Source: Sthenelais limicola
Taxonomy: Eukaryota; Annelida; Polychaeta; Phyllodocida; Sigalionidae
Assembly: GCA_942159475.1 (NCBI GenBank)
Contig: OW804099.1
Coordinates: 12,836,162-12,900,161, forward strand
Reading direction: 5' to 3'
Length of the DNA stretch: 64,000 bases
Below the pieces are notes generated by a model. The model was given only the letters and a program-made list of their open reading frames with translations. It ran no database searches and was not told where the DNA came from. The stretch's first letter is position 1. Each line of letters begins with the position of its first letter. The position numbers and the translations under genes were made by a program. Shown piece by piece: positions 15,001-27,330 of this stretch.

Positions 15001-18000
15001 ACCACTCTACCTGTACTGGGGCTACCAGGCAGGCTGTTTTACATGCTACATATAACAGTATAGAGGAGCAGTAATGGAGAGTGGGAGAGGTAATGATACC
15101 ACTCTACCTGTACTGGGGCTACCAGGCAGGCTGTTTTACATGCTACATATAACAGTATAGAGGAGTAATGGAGAGTGGGAGAGGTAATGATACCACTCTA
15201 CCTGTACTGGGGCTACCAGGCAGGCTGTTTTTACATGCTACATATAACAGTATAGAGGAGTAATGGAGAGTGGGAGAGGTAATGATACCACTCTACCTGT
15301 ACTGGGGCTACCAGGCAGGCTGTTTTACATGCTACATATAACAGTATAGAGCAGTAATGGAGAGTGGGAGAGGTAATGATACCACTCTACCTGTACTGGG
15401 GCTACCAGGCAGGCTGTTTTACATGCTACATATAACAGTATAGAGCAGTAATGGAGAGTGGGAGAGGTAATGATACCACTCTACCTGTACTGGGGCTACC
15501 AGGCAGGCTGTTTTACATGCTACATATAACAGTATAGAGGAGCAGTAATGGAGAGTGGGAGAGGTAATGATACCACTCTACCTGTACTGGGGCTACCAGG
15601 CAGGCTGTTTTACATGCTACATATAACAGTATAGAGGAGTAATGGAGAGTGGGAGAGGTAATGATACCACTCTACCTGTACTGGGGCTACCAGGCAGACT
15701 GTTTTACATGCTACATATAACAGTATAGAGGAGCAGTAATGGAGAGTGGGAGAGGTAATGATACCACTCTACCTGTACTGGGGCTACCAGGCAGGCTGTT
15801 TTACATGCTACATATAACAGTATAGAGGAGCAGTAATGGAGAGTGGGAGAGGTAATGATACCACTCTACCTGTACTGGGGCTACCAGGCAGGCTGTTTTA
15901 CATGCTACATATAACAGTATAGAGCAGTAATGGAGAGTGGGAGAGGTAATGATACCACTCTACCTGTACTGGGGCTACCAGGCAGGCTGTTTTACATGCT
16001 ACATATAACAGTATAGAGGAGCAGTAATGGAGAGTGGGAGAGGTAATGATACCACTCTACCTGTACTGGGACTACCAGGCAGGCTGTTTTACATGCTACA
16101 TATAACAGTATAGAGGAGCAGTAATGGAGAGTGGGAGAGGTAATGATACCACTCTACCTGTACTGGGGCTACCAGGCAGACTGTTTTACATGCTACATAT
16201 AACAGTATAGAGGAGCAGTAATGGAGAGTGGGAGAGGTAATGATACCACTCTACCTGTACTGGGACTACCAGGCAGGCTGTTTTACATGCTACATATAAC
16301 AGTATAGAGGAGCAGTAATGGAGAGTGGGAGAGGTAATGATACCACTCTACCTGTACTGGGGCTACCAGGCAGGCTGTTTTACATGCTACATATAACAGT
16401 ATAGAGGAGCAGTAATGGAGAGTGGGAGAGGTAATGATACCACTCTACCTGTACTGGGGCTACCAGGCAGGCTGTTTTACATGCTACATATAACAGTATA
16501 GAGGAGCAGTAATGGAGAGTGGGAGAGGTAATGATACCACTCTACCTGTACTGGGGCTACCAGGCAGGCTGTTTTACATGCTACATATAACAGTATAGAG
16601 CAGTAATGGAGAGTGGGAGAGGTAATGATACCACTCTACCTGTACTGGGACTACCAGGCAGGCTGTTTTACATGCTACATATAACAGTATAGAGCAGTAA
16701 TGGAGAGTGGGAGAGGTAATGATACCACTCTACCTGTACTGGGACTACCAGGCAGGCTGTTTTACATGCTACATATAACAGTATAGAGGAGTAATGGAGA
16801 GTGGGAGAGGTAATGATACCACTCTACCTGTACTGGGGCTACCAGGCAGGCTGTTTTACATGCTACATATAACAGTATAGAGCAGTAATGGAGAGTGGGA
16901 GAGGTAATGATACCACTCTACCTGTACTGGGGCTACCAGGCAGGCTGTTTTACATGCTACATATAACAGTATAGAGCAGTAATGGAGAGTGGGAGAGGTA
17001 ATGATACCACTCTACCTGTACTGGGGCTACCAGGCAGGCTGTTTTACATGCTACATATAACAGTATAGAGGAGCAGTAATGGAGAGTGGGAGAGGTAATG
17101 ATACCACTCTACCTGTACTGGGGCTACCAGGCAGGCTGTTTTACATGCTACATATAACAGTATAGAGCAGTAATGGAGAGTGGGAGAAGTAATGATACCA
17201 CTCTACCTGTACTGGGGCTACCAGGCAGGCTGTTTTACATGCTACATATAACAGTATAGAGGAGTAATGGAGAGTGGGAGAGGTAATGATACCACTCTAC
17301 CTGTACTGGGGCTACCAGGCAGGCTGTTTTACATGCTACATATAACAGTATAGAGGAGTAATGGAGAGTGGGAGAGGTAATGATACCACTCTACCTGTAC
17401 TGGGGCTACCAGGCAGGCTGTTTTACATGCTACATATAACAGTATAGAGCAGTAATGGAGAGTGGGAGAGGTAATGATACCACTCTACCTGTACTGGGAC
17501 TACCAGGCAGGCTGTTTTACATGCTACATATAACAGTATAGAGCAGTAATGGAGAGTGGGAGGGGTAATGATACCACTCTACCTGTACTGGGGCTACCAG
17601 GCAGGCTGTTTTACATGCTACATATAACAGTATAGAGCAGTAATGGAGAGTGGGAGAGGTAATGATACCACTCTACCTGTACTGGGACTACCAGGCAGGC
17701 TGTTTTACATGCTACATATAACAGTATAGAGCAGTAATGGAGAGTGGGAGAGGTAATGATACCACTCTACCTGTACTGGGACTACCAGGCAGGCTGTTTT
17801 ACATGCTACATATAACAGTATAGAGGAGTAATGGAGAGTGGGAGAGGTAATGATACCACTCTACCTGTACTGGGGCTACCAGGCAGGCTGTTTTACATGC
17901 TACATATAACAGTATAGAGCAGTAATGGAGAGTGGGAGAGGTAATGATACCACTCTACCTGTACTGGGGCTACCAGGCAGGCTGTTTTACATGCTACATA

Positions 18001-18667
18001 TAACAGTATAGAGCAGTAATGGAGAGTGGGAGAGGTAATGATACCACTCTACCTGTACTGGGGCTACCAGGCAGGCTGTTTTACATGCTACATATAACAG
18101 TATAGAGGAGCAGTAATGGAGAGTGGGAGAGGTAATGATACCACTCTACCTGTACTGGGGCTACCAGGCAGGCTGTTTTACATGCTACATATAACAGTAT
18201 AGAGCAGTAATGGAGAGTGGGAGAAGTAATGATACCACTCTACCTGTACTGGGGCTACCAGGCAGGCTGTTTTACATGCTACATATAACAGTATAGAGGA
18301 GTAATGGAGAGTGGGAGAGGTAATGATACCACTCTACCTGTACTGGGGCTACCAGGCAGGCTGTTTTACATGCTACATATAACAGTATAGAGGAGTAATG
18401 GAGAGTGGGAGAGGTAATGATACCACTCTACCTGTACTGGGGCTACCAGGCAGGCTGTTTTACATGCTACATATAACAGTATAGAGCAGTAATGGAGAGT
18501 GGGAGAGGTAATGATACCACTCTACCTGTACTGGGACTACCAGGCAGGCTGTTTTACATGCTACATATAACAGTATAGAGCAGTAATGGAGAGTGGGAGG
18601 GGTAATGATACCACTCTACCTGTACTGGGGCTACCAGGCAGGCTGTTTTACATGCTACATATAACAG
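1..18667. repeat. 94-97 bp satellite array, about 190 copies
   Basis: Head-to-tail monomers fill the first 18.7 kb. A monomer can be read from CAGTATAGAG through GGTAATGATACCACTC and CCAGGCAGGCTG to CTACATATAA. Length varies between 94 and 97 bp through small indels of GAG/GAGCAG after CAGTATA; the first two monomers measured are 97 and 94 bp. Copies before about 10.9 kb are nearly identical. Later copies more often carry GGGACTACC instead of GGGGCTACC. Short ORFs through the array are by-products of the repeat. The last monomer ends in AACAG, directly next to the GPCR exon at 18668. The array continues off the left edge, so its true length is unknown. Confidence 0.98.
11084..11283. other. 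Assembly gap of 200 N inside the satellite
   Basis: There are exactly 200 N, which looks like a fixed-size placeholder, so the true number of missing monomers is unknown. Monomers on both sides (about 10920-11083 and 11284-11660) carry many more one-base indels than the rest of the array, as expected of contig ends with poor consensus. Confidence 0.97.
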
Positions 18668-19085
18668 CTCTCATCAGTCTGACAATCAGTATATCAGCCA
18701 GTGCATCTGTGTTCATCATCCTCCGCCCAGCCTGTCCAAGCTTCTGGACGCGGTCAGCAGGAGAGCGTCTGGTCATTTACCTGGCTATGGTAGACTTGTG
18801 CTTCAGCCTGAGCCACATGGCTGACCATGCCACCATGCTGGCATTGCGGGACCACCCGCCCGCCACCGCCTGCACCATCATGGGCGCAGTCGTCTTGAAC
18901 TTTATATTTGTACAGGCTCTACTGGTGACCTTCACTGCCCTCAATGCCTACATGCTGATAGTGAGGGAGAGGAGGATATCCCTGGGGCAGTATGACTGGA
19001 GGCTGCTGGTGGCCGCGTATGTGCCGCCCGCGGCCTTCATCAGCCTGTGTGCCAGCAAGGGCTGGCTGGGCGCAGGAGGTGCATG
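18668..19085 (+). CDS. Seven-transmembrane receptor, cAMP-receptor/GPR157-like, exon with TM1-TM4
   Basis: This exon encodes TM1 to TM4 of a G-protein-coupled receptor. The reading frame runs from ALISLTIS (TM1) through LVIYLAMVDLCFSLSHMAD (TM2), a Cys-led TM3 (CTIMGAVVLNF) with a following IVRERR, and TM4 (WRLLVAAYVPPAAF). The acceptor is AACAG at 18663-18667 and the donor is TG|GTGAGT at 19086. The exon starts in phase 1 and ends in phase 2, and the phase-2 end joins in frame to 21685. The N-terminus and start codon are not visible: they must lie upstream of, or within, the satellite or outside the window. The family call (Dicty_CAR/GPR157-like) rests on overall pattern and not on an alignment. 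A ligand cannot be named. Confidence 0.75.
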
Positions 19086-21684
19086 GTGAGTAGTATTATT
19101 TACCAGCAAAGTACCTGTGGTGGATCCATAGAAAGGTTTTACAAACTCCCAGAATTGCGTAAACCCTATCCTGCTCAATGCTGGGGAGTTTATGGATCTC
19201 TCCTTTTCCATCTTCACTCTCCCCCTCTGGCCTCCATTATATATATTACCCCCCTTTTTCACTCCCATTCCCCATCTTCTCCCTCTGCCCCGCTGACTAT
19301 CTTCCTCACTCTCCCCTTCACTCTCTCCCTCCCTTCTTCTCCCTCTCCCTCTTCACTGTGTCTCATACCCCGCCCATCGTTTTCTCCCCCCTCCCCCTCT
19401 TCTGTCTCTCCCTCTCCCAACTCTCTTCTTCTCCCTACCTTCCCCTTTCCCTCTCCCATGAGCTATCAAATGCATGACGTCATTATGTTTACTTTCAAGA
19501 GGCAGTCATGTGATCAGTCTTTGTCCATACAAAAGGCTCTCCCGACCGGCTTCCCCAACATTCCCTGGCTAAAAATAGTTTTATTATATGCGCATGCTAT
19601 ATGAGAGGTGCTATAAGTGGGGTGCTATAAAGATATTCATATAGGAAGCATCCTATAAAAATGTAGTTGTCTAAAACTAGCTCTGCTGATATGCTTTGCG
19701 GAGCTTTGGCTCTCCGCAAAGCGTGTAAACAAATCCCCGTAATCTGTAATCCACCCGTGATTCTGGTACTATGATTATAGAAATACATAATAAAAACCAT
19801 ACCATTAAATGGAGCATTACATTCTCGATCGAATGATATAAGTTTTATTAATGTAGCTCGAGAAATGGCCACAATATGAACGTTTTTAATTCAACAATAT
19901 AAGTAGGTCTAAATACTGCATGATCACACAGTGGGCACCGTCAGTGGGGCTGTCAGTGGGGCAGCAGGGCTCTCTGTGCTTCTTTAATATTTTTTCCATG
20001 ATATTTGATGACACATGATGACATTTTATGCACATATAATAAATATAGAATGGAACTCGCAGCACATAATCAAACATCTATTGGACTTGATTCCTCCACA
20101 GGAGCATTCTGCTCCTGTGAAGGAATCTCATCCAATAAATGTTTGATTATTGCCGGCTCTTCCCATTCTCTCTATGTATAGAATACAACTAAAAAAGGCT
20201 TCAAAATCACTTTTCCACCCTTCACAAACCACATAACCGTCTGCCACAGAGGGTGGACAGAACTCTACAGATCGGTAAAATGGTTGCTAAAACAACAAAT
20301 TCTGAGGATATGTGAGACAAAGAAACCCCTCTTTTCGTATATTATACGGATTTCACCATTGATATGCTCAGCCCATAGACATAGCGGGCAATACATGCTG
20401 ACCTAGTCTTTGGTAAACTGCGTATGCATACTTCCTCTTCTTCCGCAGTTCTGGCTATTCTTCAGGCCTACGTTTTGGAGCAAATCAAGCTAAAGAAATA
20501 ATTATTCAACTATTCCTTCCTAAAAATCACTGTAGATCATGTTAATCTAACATAAGTTATGTGGATGGGGTGAAATAAACATGGAACAACCCTTGGATTC
20601 TCGTCATCATGAATATTCACCCATGGTAGTGTTCTTTCCAGCCTCAAATCCCAGATAGTCCTGGCTATACCTTTGCAGGAGTTGGTATGATACTCTCATA
20701 GGCTTAAGCACTAGGCCTCTTATGCCATTTTTTGACAGATTAGAAAAATATTTGTAAATAGGAGTACTCTCTATAAGGAGTTGAGGTCTTCTAAATACCC
20801 TTGCATGATATGGAGAAATAGCCCTGCATTTGGAAATAATATATTATGTTCTATATATACAGGTTAACTAACAAGTTGGTTGAAGTTGCGGGAATATTGC
20901 ATGTGTCAGTTTGTGTTTTAATTAGTGTATTGGGGTCTTAATTAGATAAGGAGATGCAGGTGAAGAAGTAGTGTCTATCATCTCTCCAGACTACATATAT
21001 ATACCCCTATATCTCAACTCCCACACATGGGCTGATATCATACTGTTCAATTACAATAGTACACAACACGTTGTGCACATGCGTCACTGCCCCCCACATG
21101 ATACATGTAGACCAATCACTCCCCGATACTCTGATCATGCGACATGTGCTCATACTTCATTATCTCAATGCCCATGGGACAATGCCATTCGCTCACTATG
21201 GAAATGGCTATTGATTATTCCAATAGCGTAAAAGGAACTGCAAGGCCCTTACACTAAATACAGGTGCATTACAACATCCATATATTTAGTTGAGCCACAC
21301 TCTTGACTTATGCCTGATGGTGACACATTGACATAAGGGTAGGACACACCAACACATGAGTTGCACTGTGCAATATTCTAAGCGACTGAAACCAACAAGT
21401 TAGTTAACAGTTTATTATACATGCTTTCAATCATGAAAATAGGAATTGAGTCATCAATTTGAATTCTACCGGTAATCTTAGTACAAAAACAGATTGGTTT
21501 CCATGACAACCCCACATGAATCACTAGTGAAATACTAGTGAAATACACACCATGCATAAATCACTCTAGATACGTTGTTTTCAGGGCAAAGCATGTAATA
21601 ATTACTAAGCAATTTGTTACAGTAATCAATGACAGTAATATAAAAGAACATCACATTTAATGTGACCAATCATTATGTTTGCAG
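19086..21684 (+). other. Intron of the GPCR gene, 2.6 kb
   Basis: The intron is bounded by GTGAGT at 19086 and TTTGCAG ending at 21684. It holds a C/T-rich tract (about 19198-19462), a short hairpin with arms GCTTTGCGGAG/CTCCGCAAAGC near 19692-19722, and an 81-bp inverted repeat at 20068-20148. I see no further exon. Confidence 0.7.
20068..20148. repeat. 81-bp near-perfect inverted repeat
   Basis: The arms read inward from AATCAAACAT and GATTCCT, through ACAGGAGCA, a three-base loop TTC, and TGCTCCTGT, to AGGAATC and ATGTTTGATT. It has a few mismatches and bulges. It is a MITE-like hairpin or the remnant of one, lying in the GPCR intron. Confidence 0.8.
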
Positions 21685-22114
21685 GTGTGCGTTTGACTGG
21701 AGGACGTCTGCCGCCCCGACGCTCTACCTTGGTCTGGCTATAACCAACCTCCTGGTCATCATCATCAACACCTTCTCCTACATCTCCATATACATCAAAA
21801 TCAGAGAGATTTCCATGGCAACCCAGGCTCTAGGTACAAGCACAGCTGCCAGCAACAAGAGCAGAGTCAGTACTGGCAACACCATGATGAACTTTGTGGC
21901 AGCGTATGTGCTACAGTACTGCTCAGTGCCGGTGTACTCTGTGTGGGGGGTCGTTAGTCAGCCTCCCATCCTGTTCACATTCATGGTTGTAGCCATCATG
22001 AATATGGGCGGCTTATTTAACCTTATAGTGTACACCCTTGTGAGACATATTGGCAGCTCTAGCAGGGGCAGACATGGCTACACCAGCACACAAGTACCAT
22101 CTGCTACCTCATAG
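21685..22114 (+). CDS. Seven-transmembrane receptor, last exon with TM5-TM7 and stop
   Basis: The exon starts after TTTGCAG. One base completes the Trp codon split with exon 18668-19085, giving a W-C-A-F-D-W stretch in extracellular loop 2. That Cys could pair with the Cys at the top of TM3. TM5 is YLGLAITNLLVIIINTFSY, TM6 spans MMNFVAAYVLQYCSVPVYSV and TM7 is FTFMVVAIMNMGGLFNLIVY. A short Ser/Thr-rich tail ends at TAG 22112-22114. The two exons together give about 282 residues with all seven helices and no internal stop, so the gene looks intact apart from the unseen N-terminus. Confidence 0.75.
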
Positions 22115-22452
22115 CTTGTGTAAGACACACAATGCTGCTACTACAGTATTGGTACCAGCTGCTACATCATAGCTTGTCCGTGGGCAGTACAAGTCCATGG
22201 TTTCAAGCAAAGACCTGATCCCCTTACATGGCAGTTGGAGGGTGTCATCAGAGATGATGTTTGTGTTGTTGTGCCCCCTGCCGGAACTGGCTGGAGCCTC
22301 ATATCATATCCAGCTCTAGTGTTTTGAATGTTTACAAAGGGTGAAAATAGGTGCAAATAGGTGGTTAAAATGGGCACTGAGGCCTATCTGAGTGTGGGGA
22401 GGGCTCTGACCACAGCTAAGGCCCTGTCTATGTGCGGGGGTGGGTCCAGGGC

Positions 22453-22771
22453 CTGGTGCAGGGTAGCACGCCCGGCAAGCGGGGCATAAGTCAGTTGGTT
22501 CATCTACATGTCAGTCTGTAAGGTGGACTTGATTTTAGCCATTTAAATGAACCCAATTTATTGAATTTCTTTGAGCTGACATGTCATCCAATTAGAGCTG
22601 AACTGATGTGCATAGTGTTGTCTTTTATATCCTCTAATTTGGTGGTTATATTACATGTTTTTCTATTGCTAAAATGACCTTAAATATGGGATCCTCCCTA
22701 CGTCCATACACTTCCCTATGACACAAAATGTAAACAAATGTTTCTGGCCCCAGTTCTGGTTCAAATTGACC
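22453..22771 (-). repeat. Dispersed repeat family A, copy 1
   Basis: The reverse complement of this stretch matches 61617-61921 over nearly its whole length. Shared blocks include CTTGATTTTAGCCATTTAAA, a CCTCTAATTTGGTGGTTATA block and a block around ACAAAATGTAAACAAATG. There are scattered substitutions and small indels. I saw no coding potential. It is probably a short interspersed or MITE-like element. Confidence 0.8.
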
Positions 22772-22955
22772 GTTTACTAATTTACTGGACAGCCAAACAA
22801 TAGCTGATTCCATGGACAATATATTATACACATTAACCTGAAAAGCTGTGTCAGATTTGTGGTATGGAAGTTGATGTGAAGCCTAGGAAGACAATCACAA
22901 ACTTTCATGCACTATTATATTAAATACACCTATCATCACTTAATTTACTTGTGTG

Positions 22956-23208
22956 CGTTTGTTGATTCTACTGCAGATAAATAGATAGAACCTGCTTCGT
23001 GGACAGTGCAATAGTGTCCCGAGTACCACATTCGAATTAAGGTTCTATATTTACTCCACATTGCTATGCTTACCTTATATGGCTATGTTTACTGGGGACA
23101 GGAAATCATACCACACGTGTGAAACTGGTGCAAATTACCACACTACTCCAACCCATACAAATAGCAAGTGGTACATACATCAACATGGAATAAAACACAT
23201 TTTCCTCA
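22956..23208 (+). repeat. Dispersed repeat family B, internally deleted copy
   Basis: It matches 59295-59614 in the same orientation, from CGTTTGTTGATTCTACTGC to CATTTTCCTCA. This copy lacks the left hairpin arm present in the other copy, after AGATAGAACCTG. Confidence 0.8.
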
Positions 23209-23376
23209 CAACATTCCAACCAGTTTTATTTAGACAATTTTCTCTAATGAATCTGACATGTTATACCTCATTTTAAAGCATTTCTTTGTCTTTGCTCTCT
23301 CGTCATATATATATGATATATTTACAACAACAATACTGGGAGATCAGTGATCAGTTAACTAAGGATATCCTTTATA

Positions 23377-23910
23377 TAAATATAATGAAGAGTCACGAAG
23401 GCAGGAGGGCTTCTCAGGAATTTTATTCAACGTGATGAGTGGACTCTTTAAGCCCCAACAAAAGAACTCACATAAGCAGAATCATCAATACAGAAGGAGA
23501 AAAGAAAAAATTTTTTACATCCTCTCAATGCGACGACCAAGGTGTTTCTTGTTAGCCTCGGTCGCTGCTAGCAACAGGTAAACAGGAGATTCAGGCAGCA
23601 ATACAATATATTTATAACTACATTTATCAAACATAAATATACCACATAAATATAATGAAGAGACACGAAGGCAGGAGGGCTTCTCAGGAATTTTATTCAA
23701 CCTGATGAGTGGACTCTTTAAGCCCCAACAAAGAACTCACATAAGCAGAATCATCAATACAAACAGGCGAGAAAAAGAAAAAGATTTTTACATCCTCACA
23801 GTGCGACGACCAAGGTGTTTCTGGCTGGCCACGGTCGTCGCTAGCAATGGGTCAACAAGAGATTCAGGCAGCAATACAATATATTTATAAGTACATTTAT
23901 CAACCATAAA
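23377..23910. repeat. 270-bp direct tandem duplication
   Basis: Two copies, about 23377-23646 and 23647-23910, both run from TATAATGAAGAG through TTTTATTCAAC, GAGTGGACTCTTTAAGCCC and CGACGACCAAGGTGTTTC to a block ending in ACATTTATCAA. The offset measured at TATAATGAAGAG is 270. The copies differ by scattered substitutions and small indels. No coding role is visible. Confidence 0.85.
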
Positions 23911-24069
23911 ATTTAATATATCACATGAAGTCATATGGATATATATGGATTTGAATTATTGTCATGTACTTCTATTACAAATCTTATTTTCATTATACTG
24001 ATTTTATATGTTTTGTTTTCGTCCGGTAAACTACTTTCTAGGTGGTATACAATCTCTGTAGAGGACCTG

Positions 24070-24300
24070 TAATGATCAGGAATTCACCTATTAGTTGCTA
24101 TAGTTATGTTGTTTAATATTAGAATAGGTATTACATGAACTGGAATTCACTTTGCTTTGCCCTAGAATCTTAACTGTTTTTTGTTGTCTATGGCATCAAT
24201 TACAGTGAGCAGGAATTCACTTATTAGTTGCTATCCGTTGGTTATTTTTAAAATGGCATGTGCACGAACAGGAATTCACTATACATTACCCAGTTTTATA
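24070..24300. repeat. Diverged tandem repeat of about 65 bp
   Basis: GGAATTCAC recurs at about 24079, 24141, 24211 and 24270, each time with related downstream sequence; two copies share ATTAGTTGCTAT. It is a decayed short tandem array. Confidence 0.5.
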
Positions 24301-25147
24301 TTGTCTGGACTGTTGTTCCAGGTTGACTTGCTTGCATTTTGTCTAATTGAGGCATGTAATATTATTGGTTTGATTTATGAATTTACTAGGTCTTTCCTTT
24401 AATTCATGGCAAATGGTCAGGCTCACGGGTGGTGTCATTTCCAGGAAAATGTGTGACTAAAATTTAAATTCAGAAGCTGCCATATTTAGATCGAAATTTA
24501 AGGCAGGAGAGGAAGAATGGGTAGAACCATATTTAGGGTTTCGCTAAATTATTCATTGCCTTTGTAAGGGGAAAGCTTTGGTCATCGAGGGCTGCATCAC
24601 ATGGATTGTCCTGCTTTGTAATCAATAGGAGAAAGGGGTGGTCCACACACTCAGAATAAAAATCAGGCAACGGGTGTGGTACAGTAAAAAGTTGAGAAAT
24701 CCACACATATGGGGGTACCATTTGGCTTAAATCAATACTATTGAGCCCAGGGAAGGACATCACCAGCTATGAATCTCCCTGGGAGAGTCAGAAAAATGGT
24801 CACTGTATAAGAGCCCCTCCCCTCAACTCAGTTGCTAAGCTTTCAGGCTTCAGAGGGTAATATGGTAGGTTATTTATTCTAATTTTTGGTTGCCTGAGTT
24901 TGGTATTTATTGCTTCATTATTTGGGTTACGAAGCTTTCCTCTATTGTGGTATTTTACCTAGAAGTATATGAATACTGACAGTTGTTTCTCTTGATCTGG
25001 GAATCTATACAACTATAGTGATCTTGTTCGGATTTGTATCCCTTAACCACGCTTTCTATAAAACAGATGGAACAAAGACGGCACAACCTGTTCACAAAGT
25101 TTTTATTTTTGAGAATTGTTAGCACATAAGCTTAACCAATCCTACCT

Positions 25148-27330
25148 GAGTCTGAGTATGTCTGAGTTACAACAGTTGGTGTAAAACATGTGTGAGTTAC
25201 AACAATTGGTGTAGAGTATGTGTGGGTTACAACAGTTGGTGTAGAGTATGTGTGAGTTACAACAGTTGGTGTAGAGTATGTGTGAGTTACAACAGTTGGT
25301 GTAGAGTATGTGTGAGTTACAACAGTTGGTGCAGAGTATGTGTGAGTTACAACAGTTGGTGTAGAGTATGTGTGAGTTACAACAGTTGGTGCAGAGTATG
25401 TGTGAGTTACAACAGTTGGTGTAGAGTATGTGTGAGTTACAACAGTTGGTGTAGAGTATGTGTGAGTTACAACAATTGGTGTAGAGTGTGTGTGAGTTAC
25501 AACAGTTGGTGTAGAGTATGTGTGAGTTACAACAGCTGGTGTAGAGTATGTGTGAGTTACAACATTTGGTGTAGAGTATGTGTGAGTTACAACAGTTGGT
25601 GTAGAGTATGTGTGAGTTACAACAGTTGGTGTAGAGTATGTGTGAGTTACAACAGTTGGTGTAGAGTATGTGTGAGTTACAACAGTTGGTGTAGAGTATG
25701 TGTGAGTTACAACAGTTGGTGTAGAGTATGTGTGAGTTACAACAGTTGGTGTAGAGTATGTGTGAGTTACAACAGTTGGTGTAGAGTATGTGTGAGTAAC
25801 AACAATTGGTGTAGAGTATGTGTGAGTTACAACAGTTGGTGTAGAGTATGTGTGAGTTACAACAGTTGGTGTAGAGTATGTGTGAGTTACAACAATTGGT
25901 GTAGAGTATGTGTGAGTTACAACAGTTGGTGTAGAGTATGTGTGAGTTACAACAGTTGGTGTAGAGTATGTGTGAGTTACAACAGTTGGTGTAGAGTATG
26001 TGTGAGTTACAACAGTTGGTGTAGAGTATGTGTGAGTTACAACAGTTGGTGTAGAGTATGTGTGAGTTACAACAATTGGTGTAGAGTATGTGTGAGTTAC
26101 AACAGTTGGTGTAAAACATGTGTGAGTTACAACAGTTGGTGTAGAGTATGTGTGAGTTACAACAGTTGGTGTAGAGTATGTGTGAGTTACAACAATTGGT
26201 GTAGAGTATGTGTGAGTTACAACAGTTGGTGTAGAGTATGTGTGAGTTACAACAGTTGGTGTAAAACATGTGTGAGTTACAACAGTTGGTGTAGAGTATG
26301 TGTGAGTTACAACAGTTGGTGTAAAACATGTGTGAGTTACAACAGTCGGTGTAGAGTATGTGTGAGTTACAACAATTGGTGTAGAGTATGTGTGAGTTAC
26401 AACAATTGGTGTAAAACATGTGTGAGTTACAACAGTCGGTGTAGAGTATGTGTGAGTTACAACAATTGGTGTAGAGTATGTGTGAGTTACAACAATTGGT
26501 GTAAAACATGTGTGAGTTACAACAGTTGGTGTAGAGTATGTGTGAGTTACAACAATTGGTGTAGAGTATGTGTGAGTTACAACAGTTGGTGTAGAGTATG
26601 TGTGAGTTACAACAATTGGTGTAGAGTATGTGTGAGTTACAACATTTGGTGTAAAACATGTGTGAGTTACAACAGTTGGTGTAGAGTATGTGTGAGTTAC
26701 AACAGTTGGTGTAGAGTATGTGTGAGTTACAACATTTGGTGTAGAGTATGTGTGAGTTACAACAGTTGGTGTAGAGTATGTGTGAGTTACAACAATTGGT
26801 GTAGAGTATGTGTGAGTTACAACATTTGGTGTAAAACATGTGTGAGTTACAACAATTGGTGTAGAGTATGTGTGAGTTACAACAGTTGGTGTAGAGTATG
26901 TGTGAGTTACAACAATTGGTGTAGAGTATGTGTGAGTTACAACAATTGGTGTAGAGTATGTGTGAGTTACAACAGTCGGTGTAAAACATGTGTGAGTTAC
27001 AACAGTTGGTGTAGAGTATGTGTGAGTTACAACAGTTGGTGTAGAGTATGTGTGAGTTACAACAGTTGGTGTAGAGTATGTGTGAGTTACAACAATTGGT
27101 GTAAAACATGTGTGAGTTACAACAGTTGGTGTAGAGTATGTGTGAGTTACAACAGTTGGTGTAGAGTATGTGTGAGTTACAACAGTTGGTGTAGAGTATG
27201 TGTGAGTTACAACAGTTGGTGCAGAGTATGTGTGAGTTACAACAGTTGGTGTAGAGCATGTGTGAGTTACAACAGTTGGTGTAGAGTATGTGTGAGTTAC
27301 AACAATTGGTGTAGAGTATGTGTGAGTTAT
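25148..27330. repeat. 30-bp minisatellite, about 72 copies
   Basis: The unit GTGTGAGTTACAACAG plus TTGGTGTAGAGTAT repeats with almost no length change. Variation is confined to a few positions: CAGTTGG, CAATTGG, CATTTGG, CAGTCGG or CAGCTGG, and GTAGAGTATG, GTAAAACATG or GCAGAGTATG. Because 30 is a multiple of three, three frames stay open for over 700 codons. These encode simple 10-residue repeats and are by-products of the period. The 3-unit block 26341-26430 is repeated exactly at 26431-26520. Confidence 0.97.

Larger units (their letters stand above)
22115..25147. other. Intergenic region with dispersed repeats
   Basis: I see no convincing gene. Recognisable content is a dispersed repeat at 22453-22771, another at 22956-23208, a 270-bp tandem duplication at about 23377-23910, and about four diverged copies of a roughly 65-bp repeat centred on GGAATTCAC (about 24075-24300). 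Confidence 0.6.

Noticed and set aside
1..18667. CRISPR-like array or coding repeats
   Set aside because: Units are 94-97 bp with no unique spacers, in animal DNA with introns. The short ORFs are repeat by-products.
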